DNA of 34,088 nt from Candidatus Roizmanbacteria bacterium RIFCSPHIGHO2_12_FULL_38_13 (GTDB lineage Bacteria > Patescibacteriota > Microgenomatia > UBA1406 > GWC2-37-13): NCBI GenBank assembly GCA_001789555.1, contig MFZZ01000044.1, forward strand, positions 15,924 to 50,011. The letters run 5' to 3'. This document shows positions 19,937-28,536 of the stretch, piece by piece (the stretch's first letter is position 1; every line of letters begins with the position of its first letter). Under the pieces are notes generated by a model. The model saw nothing but the letters and a program-made list of their open reading frames with translations. It searched no databases and had not been told where the DNA came from. The position numbers and the translations under genes are program-made.

Positions 19937-20187
19937 TAGCTCTTTGAAAAATGAGATAATTTTCAGGCGTGTGGTCCCGCCATCGGCGGGAAAACGAGGA
20001 GAAGGACCCGCCGTTTTAGGCGTGGAATCGGACCTCTCCCGATCTAAATCGGGAGGGAGTATCTGCGGAAACCTTCAGGTTGTGATTGACAACCTTCAAT
20101 GTTTTGTACAAATTTTGGAGTAATCCAGAAACCAAAAGCAAGACAATTCAATAATTCATTTTTTCCTATCTCATCTTCAAATAGCTA
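19937..20187 (+). ncRNA. Putative structured non-coding RNA, ~250 nt, unidentified class
   Basis: Ends pair: TAGCT/AGCTA (5 bp), TTTGAA/TTCAAA (6 bp), ATGAGATA/TATCTCAT (8 bp) between 19937-19958 and 20167-20187. Inner hairpins: CCCGCC-ATC-GGCGGG, CTCCCGAT-CTAA-ATCGGGAG, GGTTGT-GATTG-ACAACC, TTTTGG...CCAAAA. No ORF across it. Confidence 0.65.
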
Positions 20188-20211
20188 CATTATTATTTTA
20201 TACTTAAAGCT

Positions 20212-21984
20212 ATGTGCGGCATCTATGGTTACATTGGGTCAAAGAGTGCTCATGAAGTTATAACTGATGGACTAAAACGTCTGGATTACCGTGGCTATGA
20301 TTCGTGGGGCGTGGCCGTAATGAATGAAAAAGACATCGAAGTTACCAAAGACGTGGGCTTGGTAAAATCGATTGAGGAGACAGCGGCAAAACACAGCCAC
20401 ATTGGCATCGGACATACTCGTTGGGCGACCCATGGTGCAGTGACGGTATTGAATGCCCATCCTCATTTATCAACCGATAAAACATTCACACTTGCCCAAA
20501 ATGGTATTGTAGAAAACTTTAAAGAGCTCAAAGACGACCTTGTCAAAAAGGGTTATAAATTTGAGTCGCAAACAGACACCGAAGTAATAGTTCGTCTCAT
20601 CGAGGAAGAAATGAAGACTTTACCCAATATTCATGACGCCATCATCAAGACATTCAGGAAACTCACCGGCAGAAATACCATTATTGTGTTAACACATAAA
20701 GGAGAAATAATCGCGGCTCGCAACGGCTCGCCGCTCGTCATTGGTCAAAATTCGAAAACAAGCGAAATGTATGTTTCATCAGATACACTGTCATTTGCGC
20801 CATATGTCGACGAGATATTGGTCATGGAAAACATGCAGATTGTGTATCTGACCGAAAATAAGATCAAAGCCCACGATATGGCAAAAGGCACGGATTTTGA
20901 TCCGCAGTTTGAAAAACTTGATGTGAAAAATAGCATTGTTGACAAGGCGGGATATGAACACTACATGCTCAAGGAAATCCACGAAACCCCAGAGTCAATA
21001 AGCGCAATACTGCACTCAAACACCGAAAAATATCTAAGCCTTGCCGGTCTTTTAAAGACGTCAAGAACTGTTTACACAATGGGGTCGGGGAGTGCGGGTG
21101 TAGCAGCAGCACAGATAGCGTTTTACTTACGACAGAATTCTAAACTAAATGCGATCAGTCTAATCGGTGCAGAAGCCCAAGAATATTTTCCACTTTTTAC
21201 AAAGGATGACGTTATTATTGTACCTTCACAAAGTGGTGAGACTGCAGATGTACTTGAGGTTCTTGAAGTTATTAAAAAGAAAGGTACACACATCGTGAGT
21301 TACGTCAACATGCCAGGCTCCATGATAACGCGCATGTCCGAGATCGGTTTTCTCGCCGAAGCAGGCCCAGAGGTTTGTGTCATGTCAACAAAAGTATTTA
21401 CATCGCAAATTGCCTGGGGATACTATGTTTCCAAATATATCATGGGCAATAAAGATCTTGGCGAAAAGGAGTTGATAACTTTGACAAAAACTATGAAGGG
21501 CTATCTTGAGGATAAGAAAAATCATGATGCTCTCATAGAGCTTGCGAAAATGCTCAAAGAAAAACACGATATTTTTCTGCTTGGCAAGTATCAAAACTTT
21601 GCCGTGATGCACGAAGGTATGATCAAGCTCATCGAGGGAACTTACAAACATGCTCATGCGCTGCCAGCCGGAGATCTGAAACATTATGCAATCACGCTTA
21701 TAGAGCAGGGAGTGCCGGTGATCGCAGTATACGGTGATGACATAGCAAACTCTGATATCGAAAATTCAATAAGTCAGGTTAAAGCGCGCGGCGCAACAGT
21801 TATCGGTGTCGGACCGATACGACATGGTAATCTTGATCATTTCCTCCGGATCCCAAATACTGGAGAAACTCAAGCGATAATGAATATCATTCCGCTACAA
21901 TTACTCGCATATTATCTTGCTAAAGAACTGGGAAACAGCATTGATAAGCCAAGGAATATAGCTAAAAGTGTCACCGTGAAGTGA
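20212..21984 (+). CDS. glmS: Glutamine-fructose-6-phosphate aminotransferase (isomerizing)
   Basis: MCGIYGYIGSKSAHEV, LDYRGYDSWGVAV, HTRWATHGAV; C-terminal SIS domains, ending LAKELGNSIDKPRNIAKSVTVK. Confidence 0.95.
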   Translation: MCGIYGYIGSKSAHEVITDGLKRLDYRGYDSWGVAVMNEKDIEVTKDVGLVKSIEETAAKHSHIGIGHTRWATHGAVTVLNAHPHLSTDKTFTLAQNGIVENFKELKDDLVKKGYKFESQTDTEVIVRLIEEEMKTLPNIHDAIIKTFRKLTGRNTIIVLTHKGEIIAARNGSPLVIGQNSKTSEMYVSSDTLSFAPYVDEILVMENMQIVYLTENKIKAHDMAKGTDFDPQFEKLDVKNSIVDKAGYEHYMLKEIHETPESISAILHSNTEKYLSLAGLLKTSRTVYTMGSGSAGVAAAQIAFYLRQNSKLNAISLIGAEAQEYFPLFTKDDVIIVPSQSGETADVLEVLEVIKKKGTHIVSYVNMPGSMITRMSEIGFLAEAGPEVCVMSTKVFTSQIAWGYYVSKYIMGNKDLGEKELITLTKTMKGYLEDKKNHDALIELAKMLKEKHDIFLLGKYQNFAVMHEGMIKLIEGTYKHAHALPAGDLKHYAITLIEQGVPVIAVYGDDIANSDIENSISQVKARGATVIGVGPIRHGNLDHFLRIPNTGETQAIMNIIPLQLLAYYLAKELGNSIDKPRNIAKSVTVK

Positions 21985-22000
21985 AAATATAAATTGTCTT

Positions 22001-22100
22001 CGTCATCCCGAATTTATTTCGGGATCTAAAATGTCATTCCCACGAAAGTGGGAATCCAGGATCAATAACTGGATCCCCGATCGGGGTCGGGGATGACTAA
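22001..22100. repeat. Composite of palindromic CGTCAT-type modules between two convergent genes
   Basis: cgtcatCCCGAAtttaTTTCGGGatc; gtcaTTCCCACgaaaGTGGGAAtccag; ctggaTCCCCGATcggggTCGGGGATGAC. Confidence 0.8.
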
Positions 22101-22945
22101 AGTGAATATTTCATTTCCTCGCGAGTTTTTATAAATGAAGATACTCCATTTGCAAAAGCATATTGCTTTATTTCAATTGAAGATTTTTCGACTGTAACAT
22201 GATTGAAATATCCAACACCATTTGAAAGGAATATGACATCCTCATCATCAGGAGCATTACGAAAATTCACGAATGTACTCCCAGCGCTAGAGTAGAGAAT
22301 GCCGTCTTTGGTCAAAATAGTACCTTGATGAATATGTCCTGAAAATACTCCCACAATTTTTGATGAGTATTTGTTAAAAATTTTTAATATATCTTCTGCG
22401 TTGAGGATGGTCATCGTTTTTTTAAGCCAAATACTATCGGGAGGAATGGTCGGATAATGATTAAAAATCGTTATATATCCTTGTGTCTGGCTAAGAATTT
22501 TATCAAGTTCATCAAGTTGGTCTGGAGGCAGTCTTCCGTGCGGATCTTCTTCTTTAGTTGTTTTTGCATCAAGAACCAGAAAATTATGTCTATTAAATTT
22601 AAATGTATAAAATAGCCTGGAGTCGTCTGTTGACAAATCCTTTTTTTCACCAAACTTAAGAATTCGGCTCATCAGTGAAGCGTTGTCATGATTGCCAGTA
22701 AGATAATACATCGACACTTTGATATTATCAAAAATTTTTGCCGCAAGTTCGTATTCTTTTTGCGTTCCGTCAACCGAAGCTACGTCACCCGTGTGGACAA
22801 CAAAATCAAAAGGGAGTGTAGATTTGTTGATCGCCTCAACTGCTTTTATAGCTGCATCATAGACATTAATACCATACATTTTAGCTTTGGGATCATCACG
22901 AAGATGCGTGTCACTGATATGAATGAATCTCACTGGTTTATACAT
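22097..22945 (-). CDS. Calcineurin-like metallophosphoesterase
   Basis: RFIHISDTHLRDD, VVHTGDVAS, YLTGNHDNASL, FNHYP, GVFSGHIHQG. Confidence 0.9.
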   Translation of the reverse strand: MYKPVRFIHISDTHLRDDPKAKMYGINVYDAAIKAVEAINKSTLPFDFVVHTGDVASVDGTQKEYELAAKIFDNIKVSMYYLTGNHDNASLMSRILKFGEKKDLSTDDSRLFYTFKFNRHNFLVLDAKTTKEEDPHGRLPPDQLDELDKILSQTQGYITIFNHYPTIPPDSIWLKKTMTILNAEDILKIFNKYSSKIVGVFSGHIHQGTILTKDGILYSSAGSTFVNFRNAPDDEDVIFLSNGVGYFNHVTVEKSSIEIKQYAFANGVSSFIKTREEMKYSL

Positions 22946-22981
22946 AATGACAATAAATGTTGTACTAGGGAGTAAATCAAA

Positions 22982-23062
22982 TCGTCATGCTGAATTTATT
23001 TCAGCATCTCTATCTCTAGATTCTGAAACCTGCTTGTCGCAGACAGGCGAGTTCAGAATGAC
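22982..23062. repeat. Palindromic CGTCAT...ATGACG element
   Basis: cgtcatgCTGAAtttaTTTCAGcat ... aTTCTGAAacctgcttgtcgcagacaggcgaGTTCAGAAtgacg. Confidence 0.8.
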
Positions 23063-23107
23063 GTTTATGTCCAAGTCATAATTAACATTTTATAATATTT
23101 TCAAGCC

Positions 23108-23142
23108 GTGAGCTACGAGTTCCAAGTTACGAGTTATAAGTT
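23108..23142. repeat. Heptanucleotide array B
   Basis: gagctac gagttcc aagttac gagttat aagtt. Confidence 0.7.
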
Positions 23143-23162
23143 TTTTTTGATAGAATTAATAA

Positions 23163-24443
23163 ATGTTGCAACGTCTTATAAGTTTTATTAAAGAGCCAAC
23201 GAGAAAAAATATTGCCATAAACACAATCGGCAACTACCTAAATGTATTTTTTATTGCACTTTTTGCACTTATTCTGGTACGAATTATGACTCCGGCAGAA
23301 TATGGAGTCTTAAGTGTCCTTCTCGGGATATCCTACGTCCTAGCAACTATTTTGGATTTTGGCACGACGGCGACGATTTACTCATATGTACCGGCTTTAC
23401 ATGCAGAAAATAATCCGCGTCTCTTCCGATTTATCAAAAGTACTTTTTTTTATCAATCGCTTTTTTCTATTATAGTAATCGGAATTTTGTTTTTGACCTT
23501 CCCTTATCTGGATAGGATTTTTTTTAAAACCAACGCCCAGACCTGGGTACTTAATTTGACCATTTTATCCGTTCTATTTTTTATCTGGCAGAATTTTTTT
23601 ACAAACATTTTATTTGCGGCAAAAAAATTTCTAAGAGCCAATCTTTACATTAACATTGGCAATGTTGTAAAAACAATCGTCATTGGTCTGATGGCATATT
23701 TTGGCACTCTTTCGGTCGGAGAAGTAATTTTCGTATTTGGACTGTTGGGTCCAGTTGTGTTTTTTATTTTACTTCTGTTTACAAACAGGCGTCATGTGTC
23801 TACAGTATTTAGGGCGAAGATCGCCAAAGAAGAGTTCAGGTTTGGTTATACTTTGACTTATTTTTTAGGTTCACAGTTTTACAACTTGGGACTACGAATG
23901 GATCTTTTCTTGCTATCGTATTTTGCACTAGGCGAACAGATTGGCTACTATGGTTTGGCACAAAAAATTATTCTTAGCATAATTGCGTCAATTGTCAGTA
24001 TCACCCAAGTACTATCTCCGCGCTTTGCTACTATTAAAACAAAGAAAGATGCAAGATCAGAGATGAAAAGAGCTTTTAAATATTTGCTTATCCCGAGCGC
24101 AATTTTTATTCTTTTATATTTTACTCCCAAAATCATTTTTGAACTGGTTTTTACTGGCAATTTTTCTCAAACCGAGGCCGCCACAAAAGCACTAGCTTTG
24201 CCGTTTATTCTGAATGCTGTAGGAAGCGTACCGATGCTTTTTATTTTATACACGGTTAAAAAACCAGGCTACATCTTGTGGTCAAACCTCATTTTCTTCT
24301 TGATAATTACGCTTGGATCATATTACCTTATTCCGCAAAGAGGCATGTTTGGTCCTCCTATTGCTATATTTTTTGCGTTCCTTATTGCTACCGCAATCCA
24401 AACCGTGGCAATGATCAGAGAGTATAAAAAATTACCTTTGTAA
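23163..24443 (+). CDS. Polysaccharide flippase, MOP superfamily (Wzx-like)
   Basis: 426 aa, ~12 TM; NIAINTIGNYLNVFFIALFALILVRIMTPAEYGVLSVLLGISYVLA typical N-terminus. Confidence 0.88.
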   Translation: MLQRLISFIKEPTRKNIAINTIGNYLNVFFIALFALILVRIMTPAEYGVLSVLLGISYVLATILDFGTTATIYSYVPALHAENNPRLFRFIKSTFFYQSLFSIIVIGILFLTFPYLDRIFFKTNAQTWVLNLTILSVLFFIWQNFFTNILFAAKKFLRANLYINIGNVVKTIVIGLMAYFGTLSVGEVIFVFGLLGPVVFFILLLFTNRRHVSTVFRAKIAKEEFRFGYTLTYFLGSQFYNLGLRMDLFLLSYFALGEQIGYYGLAQKIILSIIASIVSITQVLSPRFATIKTKKDARSEMKRAFKYLLIPSAIFILLYFTPKIIFELVFTGNFSQTEAATKALALPFILNAVGSVPMLFILYTVKKPGYILWSNLIFFLIITLGSYYLIPQRGMFGPPIAIFFAFLIATAIQTVAMIREYKKLPL

Positions 24444-24484
24444 TCTTGCTGAAACTGTTAAATAAATGTACAATGTTCATAGTT

Positions 24485-24533
24485 TGTAGCTTGTAACTCA
24501 TAACTTAAAACTCGTAACTATTAACTGTTAACT
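24485..24533. repeat. Heptanucleotide array C, opposite orientation to array B
   Basis: gtagcttg taactca taactta aaactcg taactat taactgt taact; ends 7 nt before the GTG at 24541. Confidence 0.75.
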
Positions 24534-24540
24534 AAATAAA

Positions 24541-24744
24541 GTGTGTTTCCAAATTCCCAAAAAAATCAAACTCTTAAAAAAGAATGTGGCAGTGATGGAA
24601 GATGGCACAAATGTAAAACTGGGAAATTTGAAGGCAAATAAAGGCGACTATCTTAGTATTTACGGTGATATGGCGGTTGAAATACTTGATAGTGATAAGG
24701 CCAAAAACGCCAGATTATTTATCAATAAAATAGAAAATAAATGA
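24541..24744 (+). CDS. hypC: HypC/HupF-like hydrogenase maturation chaperone (GTG start)
   Basis: N-terminal MCFQIPKKI (MCxxxP signature), GDYLSIYGDMAVEIL; 67 aa; next to hydrogenase genes. Confidence 0.75.
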   Translation: MCFQIPKKIKLLKKNVAVMEDGTNVKLGNLKANKGDYLSIYGDMAVEILDSDKAKNARLFINKIENK

Positions 24745-25643
24745 AAAAGGGAATTTATTTAGCGCTAACAACAGCAGTTATTTCGGGTTTTTCTATATTC
24801 GCCTCAAAAATATTCGTTGCCAAACTTGATCCGATCGTTTTTACTACTCTAAAAAATTTATTTGTTGCGGTCATTTTAACCTTCGTAATTTTGAATAGAC
24901 GACATCTTCAATCTATTTCTAAATTAAATCGACAAGATATTTTACGATTAACACTAATCGGGATCATTGGCGGCGGCATACCTTTTGCTTTATTTTTTAC
25001 CGGTCTCACGATGACAAGCGCCGCAACCGGGGCAATCATTCATAAAACTCTTTTTATCTGGGTCGCGATCCTCGCATATTTTTTCTTAAAAGAGAAACTC
25101 AAATCCGTACAAATAATTGGCTACATACTGATAATGGCAAGTGCAATTTTTATCGCGAAAATAACTAAATTCACGCTTGGTGACGGAGAACTCATGATTT
25201 TAGGTGCGACAATTTTGTGGGCAATAGAAAATGTCATTGCAAAACGAACATTAAAAAATGTTTCATCGGAACTCGTGGCTTGGGCACGAATGACTGTCGG
25301 ATCTATCGTTGTTTTCTCTGTTGTAATTTTTCAAGGCAAAAGCATCGTGATAACCGGTCTTTCTCAAGAACAAATAATATCTGTATTAATTGGCGGTATC
25401 TTACTGACAGCTTACGTCTTGACATGGTACAAAGCTCTTTCTTATGCACCGGCTTCACTTGTCGCGGTAATTCTCACACTTTCGACTCTTATCACAAGTT
25501 CGCTTTCCGCGATGTTCATCACACACAATTTTCCGGTTACTGATTTCGCAAGTAATGCACTATTGATCGTGGGAATCACCTTAATTATTTATCTGTCAAT
25601 TCAAGACAAAATAGCGAAAAAAGTTACGAGTTACAAGTTATGA
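24741..25643 (+). CDS. EamA/DMT-superfamily transporter
   Basis: ~10 TM; GGGIPFALFFTGLTMTSAATGAIIHKT, VWVAILAYFFLKEKL-type repeats. Confidence 0.85.
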   Translation: MKKGIYLALTTAVISGFSIFASKIFVAKLDPIVFTTLKNLFVAVILTFVILNRRHLQSISKLNRQDILRLTLIGIIGGGIPFALFFTGLTMTSAATGAIIHKTLFIWVAILAYFFLKEKLKSVQIIGYILIMASAIFIAKITKFTLGDGELMILGATILWAIENVIAKRTLKNVSSELVAWARMTVGSIVVFSVVIFQGKSIVITGLSQEQIISVLIGGILLTAYVLTWYKALSYAPASLVAVILTLSTLITSSLSAMFITHNFPVTDFASNALLIVGITLIIYLSIQDKIAKKVTSYKL

Positions 25644-25656
25644 GTTACAAGTTGTG
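25622..25656. repeat. Heptanucleotide array D spanning a gene junction
   Basis: agttacg agttaca agttatg agttaca agtt. Confidence 0.85.
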
Positions 25657-26403
25657 ATCTCCGGCTTATTGACTTGTGCCGCATATGCCTTCCCGCCAAA
25701 TGAGCTGAAATATTGTGGTCCGTTTGATAAAACCGATGATCTAAAAGGTTACCAAGATGAGCAAATTAATGATGATGGCCTGAAAAATATTCTGGCAGGA
25801 TTTCATACTTTATATCCATATTTATCACTCATAGCATATGAAAATAATATCCGCGACCCATTGGACGCACGGGTTGTTGAAGCCTACTGGATCGGAAACT
25901 CACTCCTAAAAAAAATTCCGGGAAAGAAACTTTATGATCATTTTTCGGAAGCTTTAAACCTTAGAAAAAAAATCACCAAAAAAGATTTTTCATATTTGGT
26001 CGGCAAAATCGATGACGGTGCTTTACCGCATCATACTTTTCATGTATTGAATGTTTTTACGCGCACCGGACACCAGAATATTGTACATACTCTTGAAACC
26101 ATGGATGCCTGTCGGATCGGATGGGGAAAAATAGTTAATAATTTAAAGTTAAGAGTTAAAACTGACAATACAATCTGTGTTGAAACACAGCCGCTTGTTT
26201 TAAAAAACGGCAAACTCGCTCTCGGAAAACCGCTTATAAAAAAGATTTATAATCCTTTAATTCGGAAATCGGAAATCGGAAATCAGATATCTACAATAAG
26301 TTTTCACTGGAATACGTTTTGTGACATATTGTCAGACAGACAAGTAAAAAATTTGAAATTCTATACTGAAAAAGCGATACAACTTGCAAATCTTACCTTA
26401 TGA
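25654..26403 (+). CDS. DUF6390-like hydrogenase-associated protein (GTG start)
   Basis: YAFPPNELKYCGPFD, ALPHHTFHVLNVF, DACRIGWGKIV; located between hypC-like gene and maturation protease. Family name recalled, not searched. Confidence 0.6.
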   Translation: MISGLLTCAAYAFPPNELKYCGPFDKTDDLKGYQDEQINDDGLKNILAGFHTLYPYLSLIAYENNIRDPLDARVVEAYWIGNSLLKKIPGKKLYDHFSEALNLRKKITKKDFSYLVGKIDDGALPHHTFHVLNVFTRTGHQNIVHTLETMDACRIGWGKIVNNLKLRVKTDNTICVETQPLVLKNGKLALGKPLIKKIYNPLIRKSEIGNQISTISFHWNTFCDILSDRQVKNLKFYTEKAIQLANLTL

Positions 26404-26891
26404 ACGTTTATATTTTCGGCAACTCGATAGTTCCAGAAGATAATCAGTCTGTAAAACTTTTGCCTGATCTAAAGGCAAACTTCCCCAAAATTCATTTTAT
26501 CCACGCCGACCCTACCGGCAACTGGTGGAAAGGCGATAAAAACTTGGTCATAATCGATACCGTCCAGGGGATTGACCAAGTAACTGTATTCACATCTTTT
26601 AAAGAATTACAGGCAAGCGAATCACTCACTGTGCATGACTATGATCTTTATATGGATTTAAAACTTATGAAAAAACTGGGAAAAATAGAATCGTTTAAAA
26701 TTATCGGGATACCTTCCTTATTATCTTCAGCTTCAAAAAATGTGAAGCACAAGACATACAAGGGTCATAAGCGCGGACAATCTTCTCAAACTCAAGTGAA
26801 AGCTCTTCTTTCGGAGTTTCAAGATGATCTTTTGCGAAATGATAAAGTGACTGTTCGATCGCGATCTGATTCTGGCCTGTCGGGACAATGA
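26400..26891 (+). CDS. NiFe-hydrogenase maturation protease (HycI/HyaD-like); 3' end overlaps the hydrogenase gene antisense
   Basis: MNVYIFGNSIVPEDNQSVKLLPDL, LVIIDTVQGID, LTVHDYDLYMDLKLMKKLGKIESFKIIGIP; later residues are antisense to 26701-28005. Confidence 0.7.
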   Translation: MNVYIFGNSIVPEDNQSVKLLPDLKANFPKIHFIHADPTGNWWKGDKNLVIIDTVQGIDQVTVFTSFKELQASESLTVHDYDLYMDLKLMKKLGKIESFKIIGIPSLLSSASKNVKHKTYKGHKRGQSSQTQVKALLSEFQDDLLRNDKVTVRSRSDSGLSGQ

Positions 26892-28005
26892 TTCTGCCGT
26901 TCGTCACTATTCCCTTGTCATCGACTTCATAACGATGATAGAGTGTCCCTCGCGGCGCCTCAACAACGCCGACTCCGATACCGGGTTTTACACTGAAACG
27001 TGCCGGCTTCTCGTCCTGAATATGAATTTTTTCGAGAATGGCGATTGAGTCATCGATACAATGCAATATCTCAATCGCTTGCGCCAGATTGTTGTGATAT
27101 ATATTTTTTGATGGAAATAATTTGAGCGCCTCACTTGCGTCTTCGAGAGTCGCTGGATTTAAAAATTGTTTTGATAAATTGACACGCGCCAGTGCTCCGA
27201 CAATATAAGTTTTCCCTTCAAATTTGTAGCCCGAGGCCTGCGAGTAGGGGATAACAATGTGTTCGAGATGGCTGGCATATTCGGCGTCAATAATGCGCTT
27301 GCCGCCTGCAGTCACTATGCTTCCATCCAGAAAATCAAAATTCGTGCTCTGAAGAGCGGAAAATGACACGTCTTCCTCCTGAACAAAATCACAGTTTTGA
27401 AAAATGGAAATGAGTTTCAACACTCGTGGTCTTATCGATTTTAATTGTGAAATAAGTTTATCTTTTTCAGTGAGAAGAGGAAGTTTTAAAAATCCACCAA
27501 CTGTAGGGTTTGGCGCATGGACGCTACGTCCGCCTGCCCAGATCGCCAGTTGATTACCGCCCTCTTTGACAGCAAAAGCATCATGAAGCAGCTCGTGTTC
27601 TTCGTGGTCATTTTCGTCAAAGTCAAGGAGTGAATCGCGTTTATAAATGTCGGGCAATGCAAAAACATACAGATGCAGGCCATGATCGCGGATCATAAGC
27701 CCATTTACAAGAATTCGGCGCAATATTTTAGTTTGCTCCGATGGAATGATACCTTGAGATGCCTCGATCGCTTTTATCGAACATAATAGGTGAGCATTAC
27801 TACAGGTTCCGCAAATCCGTGCGACCATTTGAGGGATGGAATTAATGGGTTTTTTGCGCACCGCTTGAGTGTAAAACCTTTTGTATTCCGGTATGCTGAA
27901 TTTACATTCAGTGATGACGTCATCTTTGACCTTCAGGCTAAGTGATGCATGCCCTTCTATTTTTGTTATCTGATCTAATGTTAGATCAAGTGTTCCCTGG
28001 TGCAT
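26701..28005 (-). CDS. NiFe-hydrogenase large (catalytic) subunit
   Basis: N-terminal RICGTCSNAH, C-terminal DPCMSCASH followed by a 12-aa tail FLKLKIIRKVSR consistent with a cleavable extension. Confidence 0.9.
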   Translation of the reverse strand: MHQGTLDLTLDQITKIEGHASLSLKVKDDVITECKFSIPEYKRFYTQAVRKKPINSIPQMVARICGTCSNAHLLCSIKAIEASQGIIPSEQTKILRRILVNGLMIRDHGLHLYVFALPDIYKRDSLLDFDENDHEEHELLHDAFAVKEGGNQLAIWAGGRSVHAPNPTVGGFLKLPLLTEKDKLISQLKSIRPRVLKLISIFQNCDFVQEEDVSFSALQSTNFDFLDGSIVTAGGKRIIDAEYASHLEHIVIPYSQASGYKFEGKTYIVGALARVNLSKQFLNPATLEDASEALKLFPSKNIYHNNLAQAIEILHCIDDSIAILEKIHIQDEKPARFSVKPGIGVGVVEAPRGTLYHRYEVDDKGIVTNGRIIVPTGQNQIAIEQSLYHFAKDHLETPKEELSLEFEKIVRAYDPCMSCASHFLKLKIIRKVSR

Positions 28006-28456
28006 ATTTTTCCATCAGTTCTAAAAACCTTTTCTCATCCATTGGACAGCCTGGAACCGACTCATCGACCTTTACATATTTAGATAATGGTTCAACTCTT
28101 GGCAGGTGAGAAAAACGTTCAACAATAAATTGAATCTCCTTTTTTGTTTCTTCATCAAATGTATTTCTCCACCCAGACGGCATTGCGTTCACGGCGCAAG
28201 CTCCGATTGCAACCAAAATTTTTGAATTATCACGTATTTCTTTAAGTTTTTTTGCCTGCTCGTCTGAAGAGATTGAGCCTTCAACAAAAGAAATGTCGAG
28301 ATCTTTAAGCTCCCGATTGGTTTTGAGTATACGAGCGTTCACAAACTCAATCTTTTCTTTCCACGTATCCCAGTGCGTATTGAGAAGTTCGGTAAAAAGA
28401 ATGGTCGAGTCTTCACAGCAAGTGAATGTAAACCAGCCGACGCGAAGTTTGGGCAT
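27986..28456 (-). CDS. NiFe-hydrogenase small subunit (short form)
   Basis: 156 aa; VGWFTFTCCEDSTILFTELL, AIGACAVNAMPSG, VPGCPMDE; no additional ferredoxin-like Cys motif. Confidence 0.85.
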   Translation of the reverse strand: MPKLRVGWFTFTCCEDSTILFTELLNTHWDTWKEKIEFVNARILKTNRELKDLDISFVEGSISSDEQAKKLKEIRDNSKILVAIGACAVNAMPSGWRNTFDEETKKEIQFIVERFSHLPRVEPLSKYVKVDESVPGCPMDEKRFLELMEKYAPGNT

Positions 28457-28536
28457 ATGACTATTCTAGAATATTTAAGTTAAAAAAACATGTTTACCTG
28501 ATTTATATTTGAGATTAATATTGATATAATCTGTAA

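Noticed and set aside
19980-20060. glmS ribozyme/riboswitch upstream of glmS (CATCGGCGGG and ACGAGGAG strings resemble parts of it)
   Set aside because: Conserved blocks are in the wrong order, the AGCGCC cleavage-site core is missing, and the structure is closed by its own long stem with a separate promoter.
19990-20140. RNase P RNA (GAGGAGAAGGACC versus GAGGAAAGUCC; CCAGAAACC versus ACAGAA)
   Set aside because: Only short partial matches, no GGUAAGAG-type region, and far too short between the putative P4 strands. Worth a cmscan but not callable by eye.
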